Of a DNA stretch of 64,000 bases, positions 32,541 through 42,198 are shown in pieces (the first letter of the stretch is position 1; every line of letters begins with the position of its first letter). Source of the DNA: Xanthobacteraceae bacterium (lineage in GTDB: Bacteria > Pseudomonadota > Alphaproteobacteria > Rhizobiales > Xanthobacteraceae); NCBI GenBank assembly GCA_030041005.1, contig JASHOR010000076.1:56968-120967 (forward strand), in the 5' to 3' direction. A program made the position numbers and the translations under genes. The notes under the pieces are model-generated. The model did no database searches. It was not told the origin of the DNA and worked only from the letters and a program-made list of their open reading frames with translations.

Positions 32541-35500
32541 CTAACTCGCCTCCCTGAGCTTCACCGCCCCCTCCAGATCGACCGAGACGAGCTGCGAGAC
32601 TCCGCGCTCGGCCATGGTGACGCCGTAGAGCCGGTGCATGCGCGCCATGGTGATCGGATTGTGGGTGATGATGATGAAGCGGGTCTCGGTCGATCCGGTC
32701 ATTTCCTGCAGCAGATCGCAGAAGCGTTCGACGTTGTAGTCGTCAAGCGGCGCGTCGACCTCGTCGAGCACGCAAATTGGCGCCGGATTTGTCAGGAACA
32801 CGGCGAAGATCAGCGCCAGCGCGGTAAGCGCCTGCTCGCCGCCGGAAAGCAGCGACAGCGTTGCCGGCTTTTTGCCCGGCGGTTTGGCCAAGATTTCCAG
32901 ACCGGCCTCGAGCGGGTCCTCGTGCTCGATCAACTGCAATTCGGCTGTGCCGCCGCCGAACAGTTCGGTGAACAGCTTTTTGAAGTTCTCGTTGACGGTG
33001 GCGAACGAGCTGAGCAGGCGCTCGCGCGCCTCGTGGTTGAGACTGTGAATGCCTTGGCGCAGTCGCCTGATCGCCTCCACGAGGTCGTCGCGCTCGGCAA
33101 TGAGCTTTGCGTGCTGCGCATCGACTTCGTTCAATTCCTCTTCGGCGCGCAAATTGACGGCGCCGAGCCGCTCGCGCTCGCGGCGGATGCGATCGAGCTT
33201 GTCCTCGACCTCGACGATGCCGGGCAGTTCGGCACCGGGCTTGGTCTCGGCGAGTTCGGCCGCGGCAGAGGGTTCGATATCGAATGCCTCGCGTATTTCG
33301 TGCTCGATGTCGGCCAGCCGGCGCTTGGCGGCGTCACGCCGCTCCTCGCTGCGCGCGGCTTCGGCGCGCGCCTCGCCGACGGCTTCGAGCGCGGCGCGCG
33401 CGGTCTTGTCGGCCTCGGCCAGTTGGGTCTCGGCGGCGGCCAGCGTGTCGGCCGCGCTACGGCGCTCCAGCGTTGCGTTGTCGACCTCGCCAATCAGGCC
33501 TTGCCGCATCTCGGCAAATTTGCGCGGCGCGTTTTCCAGTTCGCCGCGCTCGCGCTGGGCTTCGGCGCTGCGCTCGACAATCGTTGCGATCTGCGCGGCG
33601 GCGCTGTCCCGCCGCTCGCGCCATTGCGCTTGTTCGGCGGCAATGGCCTGCAGGCGGCGATCGGCGAGTTCGGCCTCGCGGGCAATCGCCTGTGCCTCGA
33701 CCCGCACGTCGGCGCAGGCGCCGCGGTCGGCCGCAATCGCCTCGTTGATGGCAACGAGCTTGGCTTCGAGGTCGGCGGAGGGCGGCAGCGCGGCCAGCGC
33801 CTGCGCCGCTTCATCGCGGGCGCGCACGGCTTCGGCGTGGCTGGTGCCGATCCGGGCGTGCGCCTCCTTGAGCGCGGAGACCCGCGCGGCGTTGCGGCTG
33901 ATCTCGCGTTCGGCGGCAGCATGCTCCTCGCGTGCGGCATCGGTCAGCCGTTGCGCCTCGCGCCAGTCGTCGCGCGCTTTGGAATCTGCGGCTGCTGCGG
34001 CGGCAAGCGCCGCCTCCGCGTCGACCACGGCGCGGCGCGCGACTTCGACCTCGCCCTGCGCGGCAACGATTTCGCTTTGGATAGCCTGCAGGCGGCCGCG
34101 TTCCGCAAGGCGGCGCGCCGCGCCGGTGGGTGCGTGCGCGGCAACGGTGAAGCCGTCCCAGCGCCACAGATCGCCCTCGCGCGACACCAGCCGCTGTCCG
34201 GCTTTCAGCAACCTGGCAAGCTGTGGACCGTCGGCGCGTTCGACCACGCCGATCTGCGCCAGCCGCCGCGCCAGTTCGGGCGGACCCTGAACGAACTGCG
34301 AGAGGGCGACCGCGCCTTGCGGCAGTGCCGGGTCGTCCGGATCGCTCGCCCCGCCGGCCCAACGCATGGGGGCCGACTCGCCGACCGGCGCATCGAGATC
34401 GTCGCCCAGCGCCGCCCCCAGCGCCTTTTCATAATCCTTGGCCACCGCAACGGCGTCCATCACCGGCGGCCACAGATTTTTGTTCTCGACGGCAAGCAGC
34501 TTGCCGATGGTCTTTGCCTCGGTCTCGAGCCGCTGTACGGCGCGCTCTGCGGTCACCAGCGGAACTCGCGCCCCGTCGAGCCTTTCGCGTGCGCTGCCAT
34601 GGGCGATTTCGGCGGCGCGGGCGACAGCCTCCGCCTCTGCCAGCGCCGCCTGTGCAGCGGTGAGCGCCTGGGCCAAGCCTGCAAGATCGGGCTCTCCGCT
34701 GCCGCTCGCGGCGAGCCCAGCCTCGATGTTGACGTGTTCCGCCAGGAGTCTTTCCGCGCGCTCGCCCTGTTCGCCGACAGCCGCCCGCAGTTGATTGCGC
34801 CGTGCGGTGAGGTCGGCGAGCGCGCCGGTCAGCTCGGCAAACGTCTTTTCCGACACGGCGAGCGCCGCGTCGGCTTTCTCGACTCGCGTATTGACGCCGG
34901 ACAGACGCACGGCATTGGCCTGGGCGTCGGCTTTGAGGGTCTCGTCCTCACGGCCGAGCCTTTCGAGCGCCCCTTCGGCGTCGGCTGCGAGCTTGCGTTC
35001 GCGCTCGAGATCCGCCGCAAATTGCTCGAGCCGGCGATCGAGTTCCGCGATGCGCTCTCTGGCCCGCGCCTCTTCGCGCTCAAGGCTGTCACGAGCGACG
35101 ATGAGCCGCTGCAGCGCTGCAGCCGCCTTGGCCTCATCTTCCCGCAGCGCCGGCAGCCGGGCGGCGACATCCGCCTGGTGGGTGGAGGCTTGTGTCTGCT
35201 CGCTCGTGCGCGCCGCAACGACGCGGACCGCCTCGCCCTGCGCGTGTTCCGCCTCGGCAAGTTCGACGCCGGCCGCACTCCAGCGCAAGTGAAACAACAG
35301 CGCCTCGGTGCGCCGCACCTGTCCGGAGATATTGCGATAGCGCACGGCCTGTCGCGCCTGCGTCTTCAGCGCCGCAACCTGCGCCGCCAACTGGCCGATG
35401 ACGTCGTCGACGCGCGCCAGATTGTGCTCGGCCGCTTTGAGCCGCAGTTCGGCTTCGTGTCGCCGGGCATGCAAGCCGGAAATGCCGGCCGCTTCTTCAA

Positions 35501-35990
35501 GCACGCGCCGGCGTTGATCCGGCCGCGCCTGAATGATCTCGCCGATGCGCCCCTGATGCACCAGCGCGGGAGAGCGCGATCCGGTCGAGGCGTCGGCGAA
35601 CAGCACCGCGACGTCGCGCGCCCGCACTTCGCGTCCGTTGACGCGAAACGTCGAACCTTGCTCGCGAACGATGCGGCGGGACACCTCGAGCGTTTCGGTA
35701 TCGTTGAAGGCGGCCGGCGCGGTGCGCTCGCTGTTGTCAACGTGCACCGCCACCTCGGCGTGGTTGCGCGCCGGGCGGCCGGCATTGCCGGAGAAAATCA
35801 CGTCGTCCATTTCGGCCGCGCGCATGGCCTTGTAGGAGGCTTCGCCCATGACCCAGCGTACCGCCTCGACCAGATTCGACTTGCCGCAGCCATTGGGGCC
35901 GACGACGCCGGTCAGTCCGGGTTCGATGACGAAATCGGTCGGTTCAACGAAGGATTTGAAGCCGATCAGGCGCAGCCGCGTGAGCTTCAT
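32541..35990 (-). CDS. smc: Chromosome segregation protein SMC
   Basis: SMC ATPase of the bacterial condensin complex, 1149 residues, the usual length in alphaproteobacteria. The N-terminal head has Walker A GPNGCGKSNLVEAVRWVMGE near 31-50. Two long Ala/Glu/Arg-rich coiled coils flank a hinge near 500-640. The C-terminal head has the signature LLSGGEQALTALALIF and Walker B CVLDEVDAPLDD. A D-loop Asp and switch His follow (FIIITHN). It works with ScpA and ScpB, which are not in the window. The DsbA-like and DUF721 genes lie upstream on the same strand. Confidence 0.97.
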   Translation of the reverse strand: MKLTRLRLIGFKSFVEPTDFVIEPGLTGVVGPNGCGKSNLVEAVRWVMGEASYKAMRAAEMDDVIFSGNAGRPARNHAEVAVHVDNSERTAPAAFNDTETLEVSRRIVREQGSTFRVNGREVRARDVAVLFADASTGSRSPALVHQGRIGEIIQARPDQRRRVLEEAAGISGLHARRHEAELRLKAAEHNLARVDDVIGQLAAQVAALKTQARQAVRYRNISGQVRRTEALLFHLRWSAAGVELAEAEHAQGEAVRVVAARTSEQTQASTHQADVAARLPALREDEAKAAAALQRLIVARDSLEREEARARERIAELDRRLEQFAADLERERKLAADAEGALERLGREDETLKADAQANAVRLSGVNTRVEKADAALAVSEKTFAELTGALADLTARRNQLRAAVGEQGERAERLLAEHVNIEAGLAASGSGEPDLAGLAQALTAAQAALAEAEAVARAAEIAHGSARERLDGARVPLVTAERAVQRLETEAKTIGKLLAVENKNLWPPVMDAVAVAKDYEKALGAALGDDLDAPVGESAPMRWAGGASDPDDPALPQGAVALSQFVQGPPELARRLAQIGVVERADGPQLARLLKAGQRLVSREGDLWRWDGFTVAAHAPTGAARRLAERGRLQAIQSEIVAAQGEVEVARRAVVDAEAALAAAAAADSKARDDWREAQRLTDAAREEHAAAEREISRNAARVSALKEAHARIGTSHAEAVRARDEAAQALAALPPSADLEAKLVAINEAIAADRGACADVRVEAQAIAREAELADRRLQAIAAEQAQWRERRDSAAAQIATIVERSAEAQRERGELENAPRKFAEMRQGLIGEVDNATLERRSAADTLAAAETQLAEADKTARAALEAVGEARAEAARSEERRDAAKRRLADIEHEIREAFDIEPSAAAELAETKPGAELPGIVEVEDKLDRIRRERERLGAVNLRAEEELNEVDAQHAKLIAERDDLVEAIRRLRQGIHSLNHEARERLLSSFATVNENFKKLFTELFGGGTAELQLIEHEDPLEAGLEILAKPPGKKPATLSLLSGGEQALTALALIFAVFLTNPAPICVLDEVDAPLDDYNVERFCDLLQEMTGSTETRFIIITHNPITMARMHRLYGVTMAERGVSQLVSVDLEGAVKLREAS

Positions 35991-36230
35991 TCTGGTTTTA
36001 TGCCCGTTCCGCTTGCTGCGGCGACCAAGCGAATCGTTAAGCCCTCACGCCCATGTGCCCGTGAGCGCGTCGGAGGGTGCCGCATCGCTGCAGAGAATGA
36101 ATCGTCGGGACTCCGAGCGCAACAGGTCTTCGCTCTTATCCAGATACTTCGGCGCCGCGACCCCGCCTCGGGCGGAGCGAAGGTGGCTGCAAGCGGCTCT
36201 GCCAAGCGGCCGCCGCGGCGGAAAAAACCC

Positions 36231-36956
36231 TTATCCCGTCTTGAGATAGGGGTTGATCTCCTTGGCCAGGGTCTCCAGCGGCACATCGCCGACGATCTTC
36301 TTGCCGTTGATGAAGAAGGTCGGCGTGGAATTGACGCCGAGCTTTTCGACGGCGCGGTCGCGGACCGTTTGGATGCCATCGAGTACCTTCTGATTCGTCA
36401 GGCAGGCTTTGAACGATTCGTCGGTAAAGCCGAACTGCTTGGCGATGGTCTCGAGCGGCGCCAGCGGGTGGTCGTTCACCCAGTCGTCCTGCTTGGCGAA
36501 CAACGTCTCCACCACGGCCATGTATTTGTCGCTGCCGCCGCCGTTCTTTTCGGCGCAGCGAGCGAGCATGAAGGCGGCGGCCGCAAGCTTGTCGAACGGA
36601 AATTCGCGGAAGATGAATCGCACCTTGCCGGTGTCGATATATTGCTTCTTCAGCTGCGGAAACGTCGTTTCCGAGAAATGGGCGCAATGCGGGCAGGTCA
36701 TCGATGCGTATTCGATGATTGTCACCGGCGCCTTGTCCGAACCGAGCACGATATCGCCGTCGGGACCCGCCTTCGCCAAATCGGCCTTGAGATCGGAGCC
36801 GGTGGCGGGGGTCGCGGGCGCGGGGGCCTGCGTCGTAGCATTCGGAGCCGCGTTGGCTTCCTGGACAAAGCGGGGCAATGCGACAGCCGAAAATGCCGCT
36901 GCCGTAAGCACAGATGTCCCGCCGACGGTGAAAAATTCGCGACGATCAAGCGACAA
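36231..36956 (-). CDS. DsbA-family thiol-disulphide oxidoreductase with a Tat-like signal
   Basis: An exported thioredoxin-fold protein of the DsbA/BdbD type (241 residues). A TTG at 36956 is taken as the start because AGGAG lies seven bases before it; an ATG at 36995 is in frame but has no ribosome site. The N-terminus SLDRREFFTVGGTSVLTAAA has a twin-arginine-like motif. After a Pro/Ala linker, the thioredoxin domain starts near residue 85 with the active site CPHC in SMTCPHCAHF and the cis-Pro in NSTPTFFINGKK. It should oxidise or isomerise disulphides in the periplasm. It lies between smc and dciA on the same strand, an order shared with related genomes. Confidence 0.88.
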   Translation of the reverse strand: MSLDRREFFTVGGTSVLTAAAFSAVALPRFVQEANAAPNATTQAPAPATPATGSDLKADLAKAGPDGDIVLGSDKAPVTIIEYASMTCPHCAHFSETTFPQLKKQYIDTGKVRFIFREFPFDKLAAAAFMLARCAEKNGGGSDKYMAVVETLFAKQDDWVNDHPLAPLETIAKQFGFTDESFKACLTNQKVLDGIQTVRDRAVEKLGVNSTPTFFINGKKIVGDVPLETLAKEINPYLKTG

Positions 36957-37068
36957 GGGGCAGCTCCTGGTTGGCGATAGGATTTCCTGCGGCATCAATG
37001 TGGCATTAGCGTGCCCACCCGCCAAGCCCCCGAAGCGCCAGCGTCAGATTGGCGCGCCAGTCGCGGCC

Positions 37069-37566
37069 TCAGCGTGCCTTGATCGCGGCTCCGAGCCGCG
37101 CCAGCGCCTGTTTCAGTTCCCCGTCGGCAATATCCGGCAATGTCGCCGCGATCCGGTCGATCGCGGAAGCATCGCTCGAACTCGCGGGTTTGCGCTCGCG
37201 CCGCCGCAACGGCGCCTGGCGGACGGCGATGCGCGCGACCGCGCGCCAGCCGAGGAAGCGGTTGACGCGCTCGCAAATGACGTTGGCGAGGTGCTGAATC
37301 TCGATGGCGGCCGGGCCTTCGACCCGCAGCACCAACATCCCTGGTTCCTGCAGCCCGCCCCGGTCGGACGACGGTGCGGCACGAACCGGCCGTTGCCATT
37401 GGAGCTTGATCGGCTCGCTGTAAGCGGCAATGTCCACGCCGACGATTTCGCTCCAGCGCGTCACCAGTTCGGCCGACGCGAAGCCCTGGCGGGTAAAGGC
37501 CTCGCCCACGATCTTTCCGGCGACGTCGCGGAGCGGCCTGGCAAATGAGCGGGCGGGCTTGTTCAT
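37069..37566 (-). CDS. dciA: DUF721 protein, DciA-like helicase-associated factor
   Basis: A 165-residue DUF721 protein from the ATG at 37566. The conserved core covers about 10-110: FTRQGFASAELVTRWSEIVG and the KH-like segment MLVLRVEGPAAIEIQHLANV, followed by INRFLG-type ICERVNRFLGW. DciA proteins interact with replicative helicase DnaB and help load it in bacteria that lack DnaC. The C-terminal 50 residues are Ala/Arg-rich and variable. The gene is divergent from mutY with 41 bases between starts. Confidence 0.82.
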   Translation of the reverse strand: MNKPARSFARPLRDVAGKIVGEAFTRQGFASAELVTRWSEIVGVDIAAYSEPIKLQWQRPVRAAPSSDRGGLQEPGMLVLRVEGPAAIEIQHLANVICERVNRFLGWRAVARIAVRQAPLRRRERKPASSSDASAIDRIAATLPDIADGELKQALARLGAAIKAR

Positions 37567-37607
37567 GGCGCGTGGCTCTGCCATCCCTTGTGCGCGTGGG
37601 GTCGGCC

Positions 37608-38813
37608 ATGAACGTAGCAGCGATGCAGGCGCGGCGACAGCGCGGCAAACGGCGCGCAGCTCGATTATTCCCGCAACCCGCCGATCTGCTCGCCTGGTAC
37701 GACCGCCACCGGCGCGTATTGCCCTGGCGCGCGGCGCCGGGCGAGCGCAGCGATCCTTACCGGGTATGGCTTTCGGAGGTCATGCTGCAGCAGACCACGG
37801 TCAAGGCGGTCGCCCCCTATTATGGGGATTTCGTGGTGCGGTGGCCGAACGTGCAGGCGCTGGCAGCGGCGCCGCTCGACGCGGTGCTCAAGGCCTGGGC
37901 CGGGCTCGGCTATTATGCCCGCGCCCGCAACCTGCACGCTTGCGCCCGCGCCGTGGTTGACCGCCACGGCGGAGAATTTCCGCGAACCGAGGAAGCGCTG
38001 CGGACGCTTCCCGGTATCGGCACCTACACGGCAGCGGCAATCGCGGCGATCGCGTTCGACCTGCCGGCCACGCCGGTCGACGGCAACATCGAGCGCGTCG
38101 TCGCCCGGCTTTATGCGATTGAAACGGCGCTGCCGGCGGCCAAGCCGGAGATTTTCGGGCTCGCACGCGGGCTGACACCGCCGCGCCGCGCCGGTGATTT
38201 TGCCCAGGCCATGATGGATCTTGGCGCCACACTGTGCACGCCGAAGACGCCGGCCTGCGCGCTGTGTCCATGGAGTCAAGATTGCGCGGCGCGGGCGCGC
38301 GCCGATGCCGAAACGTTTCCGCGGCGGACGCCGAAACGCGAAGGCGCGCTTCGCCGCGGCGCCGCGTTCGTCGCGCTGCGTGCGGACGGATTTTTGCTGG
38401 TGCGCACGCGACCGGCCAAGGGCCTGCTTGGCGGCATGACCGAAGTGCCAACGACCACGTGGGAGGAAGAATTTGATGAAGCAAATGCTCTCGCATGTGC
38501 GCCGCGGTTCGCCTCACCCCTCCTCGGCGCGGAGAGGTCGAGGGCGAAACGGCGGCGAAATTCTGGAGAGATTGGCTGGCGCCGCATCCCGGGACTCGTG
38601 CGGCATGTGTTCACGCATTTCCCGCTCGAACTGTCGGTCTATGCGGCCGACCTGCCGGCGCGCACGCTGGCGCCCCTCGGAATGCGCTGGGTCGGACTCG
38701 ATCACGTCGCCGGCGAGGCGTTGCCGAGCCTTATGCGCAAGGTGATAAGTCATGCCAGCGGCGGCCGATTGAAAAGCGGCAAGACATTCAAACCAGGAAA
38801 GGATCCACGATGA
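37608..38813 (+). CDS. mutY: A/G-specific adenine glycosylase MutY, with an in-frame palindromic insert
   Basis: MutY, 401 residues, removes adenine mispaired with 8-oxoguanine. The catalytic Glu is in SEVMLQQTTV, the helix-hairpin-helix in LPGIGTYTAAAIAAIA and the catalytic Asp in VDGNIERVV. The iron-sulphur loop is C-x6-C-x2-C-x5-C (CTPKTPACALCPWSQDC). The Nudix-like C-terminal domain starts near 245. Between its MTEVPTTTW strand and RHVFTHFPLEL, an insert of about 20 residues (RFASPLLGAERSRAKRRR region) is encoded by a palindromic repeat. The active site is untouched. The stop overlaps the ridA ATG by four bases. Confidence 0.95.
   Translation: MNVAAMQARRQRGKRRAARLFPQPADLLAWYDRHRRVLPWRAAPGERSDPYRVWLSEVMLQQTTVKAVAPYYGDFVVRWPNVQALAAAPLDAVLKAWAGLGYYARARNLHACARAVVDRHGGEFPRTEEALRTLPGIGTYTAAAIAAIAFDLPATPVDGNIERVVARLYAIETALPAAKPEIFGLARGLTPPRRAGDFAQAMMDLGATLCTPKTPACALCPWSQDCAARARADAETFPRRTPKREGALRRGAAFVALRADGFLLVRTRPAKGLLGGMTEVPTTTWEEEFDEANALACAPRFASPLLGAERSRAKRRRNSGEIGWRRIPGLVRHVFTHFPLELSVYAADLPARTLAPLGMRWVGLDHVAGEALPSLMRKVISHASGGRLKSGKTFKPGKDPR
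38508..38548. repeat. CCTCTCCC-type palindrome inside mutY
   Basis: A 41-bp imperfect palindrome with TTCGCC / GGCGAA ends and a CTCACCCCTCCTCGGCGCGG core lies within the mutY reading frame. It shares CTCACC-x-CTCCTC-x-GCG-GAGAGG with the intergenic copy at 55483. It adds codons without shifting the frame. Confidence 0.7.
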
Positions 38814-39160
38814 AAATCGTACGTCACGACACCGCAGTCCGGTTGAGCAAGGCCGTCGTCCACGGCGATACGGTTTATCTTGCCGGCATCGTTGCCGAAG
38901 CACCCAAAGGCAAGAGCATGGCCGAGCAGACCAGGAGCATTCTGGCGCAGATCGATGGCTTTCTCGCCAAGGCCGGCACCGACAAAAGCAGGCTTCTGTC
39001 CGCCAATATCTGGGTCGCCGACATGGCGAAGTTCGCCGAGATGAACGCGGTGTGGGACGCCTGGGTGTCGCCCGGCAACGCCCCGGCGCGGGCGACTGTC
39101 GAGGCCAAGCTTGCCTCGCCCGACTACATGGTCGAAATCATGGTGGTGGCGGCGCGATGA
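38810..39160 (+). CDS. RidA/YjgF family protein
   Basis: A 116-residue RidA-superfamily protein. The canonical enzyme is an imine/enamine deaminase that clears reactive 2-aminoacrylate. The segments VYLAGIVAEAPKGKSMAEQT, ILAQIDGFLAKAGTDKSRLL and GNAPARATVEAKL match the family. The Arg of APARATVEA corresponds to the conserved substrate-binding Arg (usually P-x-R-x-x-V). It overlaps both neighbours by four bases (ATGA), so mutY, ridA and the next gene are a tightly coupled operon. It may belong to the Rid2/3 type rather than the archetype. Confidence 0.88.
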   Translation: MKIVRHDTAVRLSKAVVHGDTVYLAGIVAEAPKGKSMAEQTRSILAQIDGFLAKAGTDKSRLLSANIWVADMAKFAEMNAVWDAWVSPGNAPARATVEAKLASPDYMVEIMVVAAR

Positions 39161-39798
39161 CAGCGAACCCCGGAATACTTGCGATCTTCCACGATTGCAG
39201 GACGGGGCGCGAGGCGGAGGTCGAGGCGTGGTTTCAGGGCGAGCATCTCCTGGAGCGTCTGGCCGTTCCGGGTTTTCAGTTCGGCCGCCGTCACAAGGCG
39301 ATTTCGGGTTCGCCCGGCTATTTCAACTTTTATCTCGTCGAAACGCCAGAGGTGCTCGCGTCCAAAGCCTATCTCGAACGACTGGACAATCCGACGCCGC
39401 TGACGCGCACAATCATGTCGGAGGTATTCATCAACGCCAACCGCACGGTGTGCTGGCGTGTCGCCCGGCGCGGCAGCTTCCGCGGCGCCGTCGCGGTTGT
39501 CGCCCGGTTCAATCGGCACCAGGACGAGACGGCGCTGCTGGGCGCGCTGGAGAAAATCACCGCCGACGCCGCTGTCGCCGGCGGCGAAATCTGGATCGCG
39601 GTCGATGCCGCCGGCATGCCGGTGTCGAAGGAGGAACAATTGCGCGGTGGCGACAAGAAGATTGCCGGCGCGCTGATGATCGACACGCTGTACGAGGAGC
39701 ATGCGCTGAACGCTGCCGCGCAATTGGCAAAGCAATTTCCAGGTGCCGAGATCGGTACTTTTCGCGTGCTCTGCCAGATCGGGAGAGGTGACTTATAG
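39157..39798 (+). CDS. Unknown protein encoded with mutY and ridA
   Basis: A 213-residue cytoplasmic protein whose ATG overlaps the ridA stop (ATGA). The N-terminal half begins ILAIFHDCRTGREAEVEAWF and GEHLLERLAVPGFQFGRRH and looks like a ferredoxin-like dimeric alpha-beta barrel, as in small EthD/DUF4286-like proteins. The second half (VARFNRHQDETALLGALEKI) may be a repeat of the same fold. No catalytic residues are obvious. The coupling to ridA suggests a metabolic rather than DNA-repair role. Confidence 0.7.
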   Translation: MTANPGILAIFHDCRTGREAEVEAWFQGEHLLERLAVPGFQFGRRHKAISGSPGYFNFYLVETPEVLASKAYLERLDNPTPLTRTIMSEVFINANRTVCWRVARRGSFRGAVAVVARFNRHQDETALLGALEKITADAAVAGGEIWIAVDAAGMPVSKEEQLRGGDKKIAGALMIDTLYEEHALNAAAQLAKQFPGAEIGTFRVLCQIGRGDL

Positions 39799-39806
39799 AT
39801 ACGCTC

Positions 39807-40280
39807 ATGCCGTTGGCGGAAACAATCGCGCGGCGCCTGAAAGAGCGCCGCGAAACGATCGCGGTCGCCGAATCCTCGACCGGCGGGCTTGTCGCTGCGG
39901 CGTTGCTGAGCGTACCGGGTGCCTCGGCGTATTTTCTCGGCGCCGCCGTGGTCTACACCAAATTTGCGCGCGCGGCGCTGCTCGGCATCGGCGATGCCGA
40001 CATGCAGAATTTGCGGCCGGCAACCGAGGCTTATGCGTTGCTCTTGGCGCGGCGCGTGCGCGAACGGCATGGCGCGGTCTGGGGCGTCGGCGAAACCGGC
40101 GCCACCGGGCCGACCGGCAATCGTTATGGCGATCCGGCGGGCCATACCTGCATCGCAGTTATCGGTCCCACCGAGCGGGCGCTGACGTTGCGGACCGGCA
40201 GCGCCGAGCGGCTCTCGAACATGGACGCTTTCGCAAAACGGACGCTTGAGCTTTTGGCTGAAGTCATTCCCGGTACATAG
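39807..40280 (+). CDS. pncC: CinA-family nicotinamide-nucleotide amidohydrolase
   Basis: A 157-residue stand-alone CinA C-terminal domain protein. PncC deamidates nicotinamide mononucleotide to nicotinate mononucleotide in the pyridine-nucleotide salvage cycle. The signature AVAESSTGGLVAAAL (residues 18-32, including the catalytic Ser), the Tyr in VVYTKFARAALL and the GVGETGATGPTG loop are present. Length is normal for the stand-alone form. It starts eight bases after the preceding gene and is probably the last or next-to-last gene of the mutY operon. Confidence 0.92.
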   Translation: MPLAETIARRLKERRETIAVAESSTGGLVAAALLSVPGASAYFLGAAVVYTKFARAALLGIGDADMQNLRPATEAYALLLARRVRERHGAVWGVGETGATGPTGNRYGDPAGHTCIAVIGPTERALTLRTGSAERLSNMDAFAKRTLELLAEVIPGT

Positions 40281-40300
40281 CGGCGCATGCAGAGGAGCAA

Positions 40301-40450
40301 ATGATGGCGCGCAGGCGGGGTCCGGGACCGCACCGGCGACGCAAACCAGCGCGGGCCAAACGTTCTCCGGACGACATGCTGGCGAAGCTGAAGGCGCGGC
40401 CGCGAGAGATTGTCGATCTGCGCGCCGCGAACGCCGTGCTGACCGCCTAG
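40301..40450 (+). CDS. Very basic 49-residue protein, function unknown
   Basis: A short frame with an ideal ribosome site (AGAGGAG, seven bases upstream) 20 bases after pncC. The product starts MMARRRGPGPHRRRKPARAK and continues with a helical DDMLAKLKARPREIVDLRAAN. The first 22 residues hold ten Arg or Lys. The strong site and operon-like spacing favour a real gene; nucleic-acid binding is a guess from charge only. No family is recognised. Confidence 0.5.
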   Translation: MMARRRGPGPHRRRKPARAKRSPDDMLAKLKARPREIVDLRAANAVLTA

Positions 40451-40489
40451 CCGTGCCGCCCAAGGAAATTGGCAAAGGTTCGCGATATT

Positions 40490-40741
40490 CTATCGATGGT
40501 CAGCGTTGCCGGTCGGTGCCGCACCGCCGGACTGCGGCACATATCGATTGTTGGGCTCACAAGCGCCGCCGATGCCCCTTACGGTGGCCATGCACTGCTC
40601 ACGGGTGACGAACCCGCAATTCGTGGCGCTGCCGTCGCCGGTGCTGTAGTACGCGCACCACGGATAGTTCTGCGCCCATGCACGCGCAGCAAGCGTTCCC
40701 GTAGCGAAGACGATTCCGATCACGACTATCAGTGCCCGCAT
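40490..40741 (-). CDS. DUF3551 family small exported protein
   Basis: An 83-residue protein from the ATG at 40741. A signal peptide (MRALIVVIGIVFATGTLAAR, cleavage near AWAQ) is followed by the DUF3551 domain: NYPWCAYYSTGDGSATNCGF and TREQCMATVRGIGGACEPNN, with four Cys likely to form two disulphides. These proteins are abundant in Bradyrhizobium-type genomes, often in many copies, with no known function. It is convergent with the small basic gene and lies just downstream of ccrM on the same strand. Confidence 0.82.
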   Translation of the reverse strand: MRALIVVIGIVFATGTLAARAWAQNYPWCAYYSTGDGSATNCGFVTREQCMATVRGIGGACEPNNRYVPQSGGAAPTGNADHR

Positions 40742-40823
40742 GGCTGGCCTCACGCGCCGTCATCATCCGCCGACGTGCATTGCGCCGATTGTATCGGATC
40801 CGGCACTTGAATGGCCGCGCGAA

Positions 40824-41987
<1,164 letters not shown>

Positions 41988-42198
41988 AGGCGACGCGGGC
42001 CGGCGACGCGGGACCTGCAACCGACAAAGCCGATGATGCCCGCCCAAAGTAAAAATCGACTTAAGACGCCGGCGCCGTCGCTAGGCAATAAATGCCCGGA
42101 AACATTTGGTTAATTCAGTTCGACGCGGGACGATTGCGGGGCTACAATTCAATCGATGCATGGGCGCGTGAGCGGCGAATGGCGACGGGAGAAATCTC

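Noticed and set aside
32460..36980. A 1506-codon plus-strand open frame opposite smc
   Set aside because: It is an antisense shadow of the smc coding strand in GC-rich DNA. The minus strand encodes a complete, motif-rich SMC; the plus frame shows no family and an Arg/Gly-rich shadow composition.
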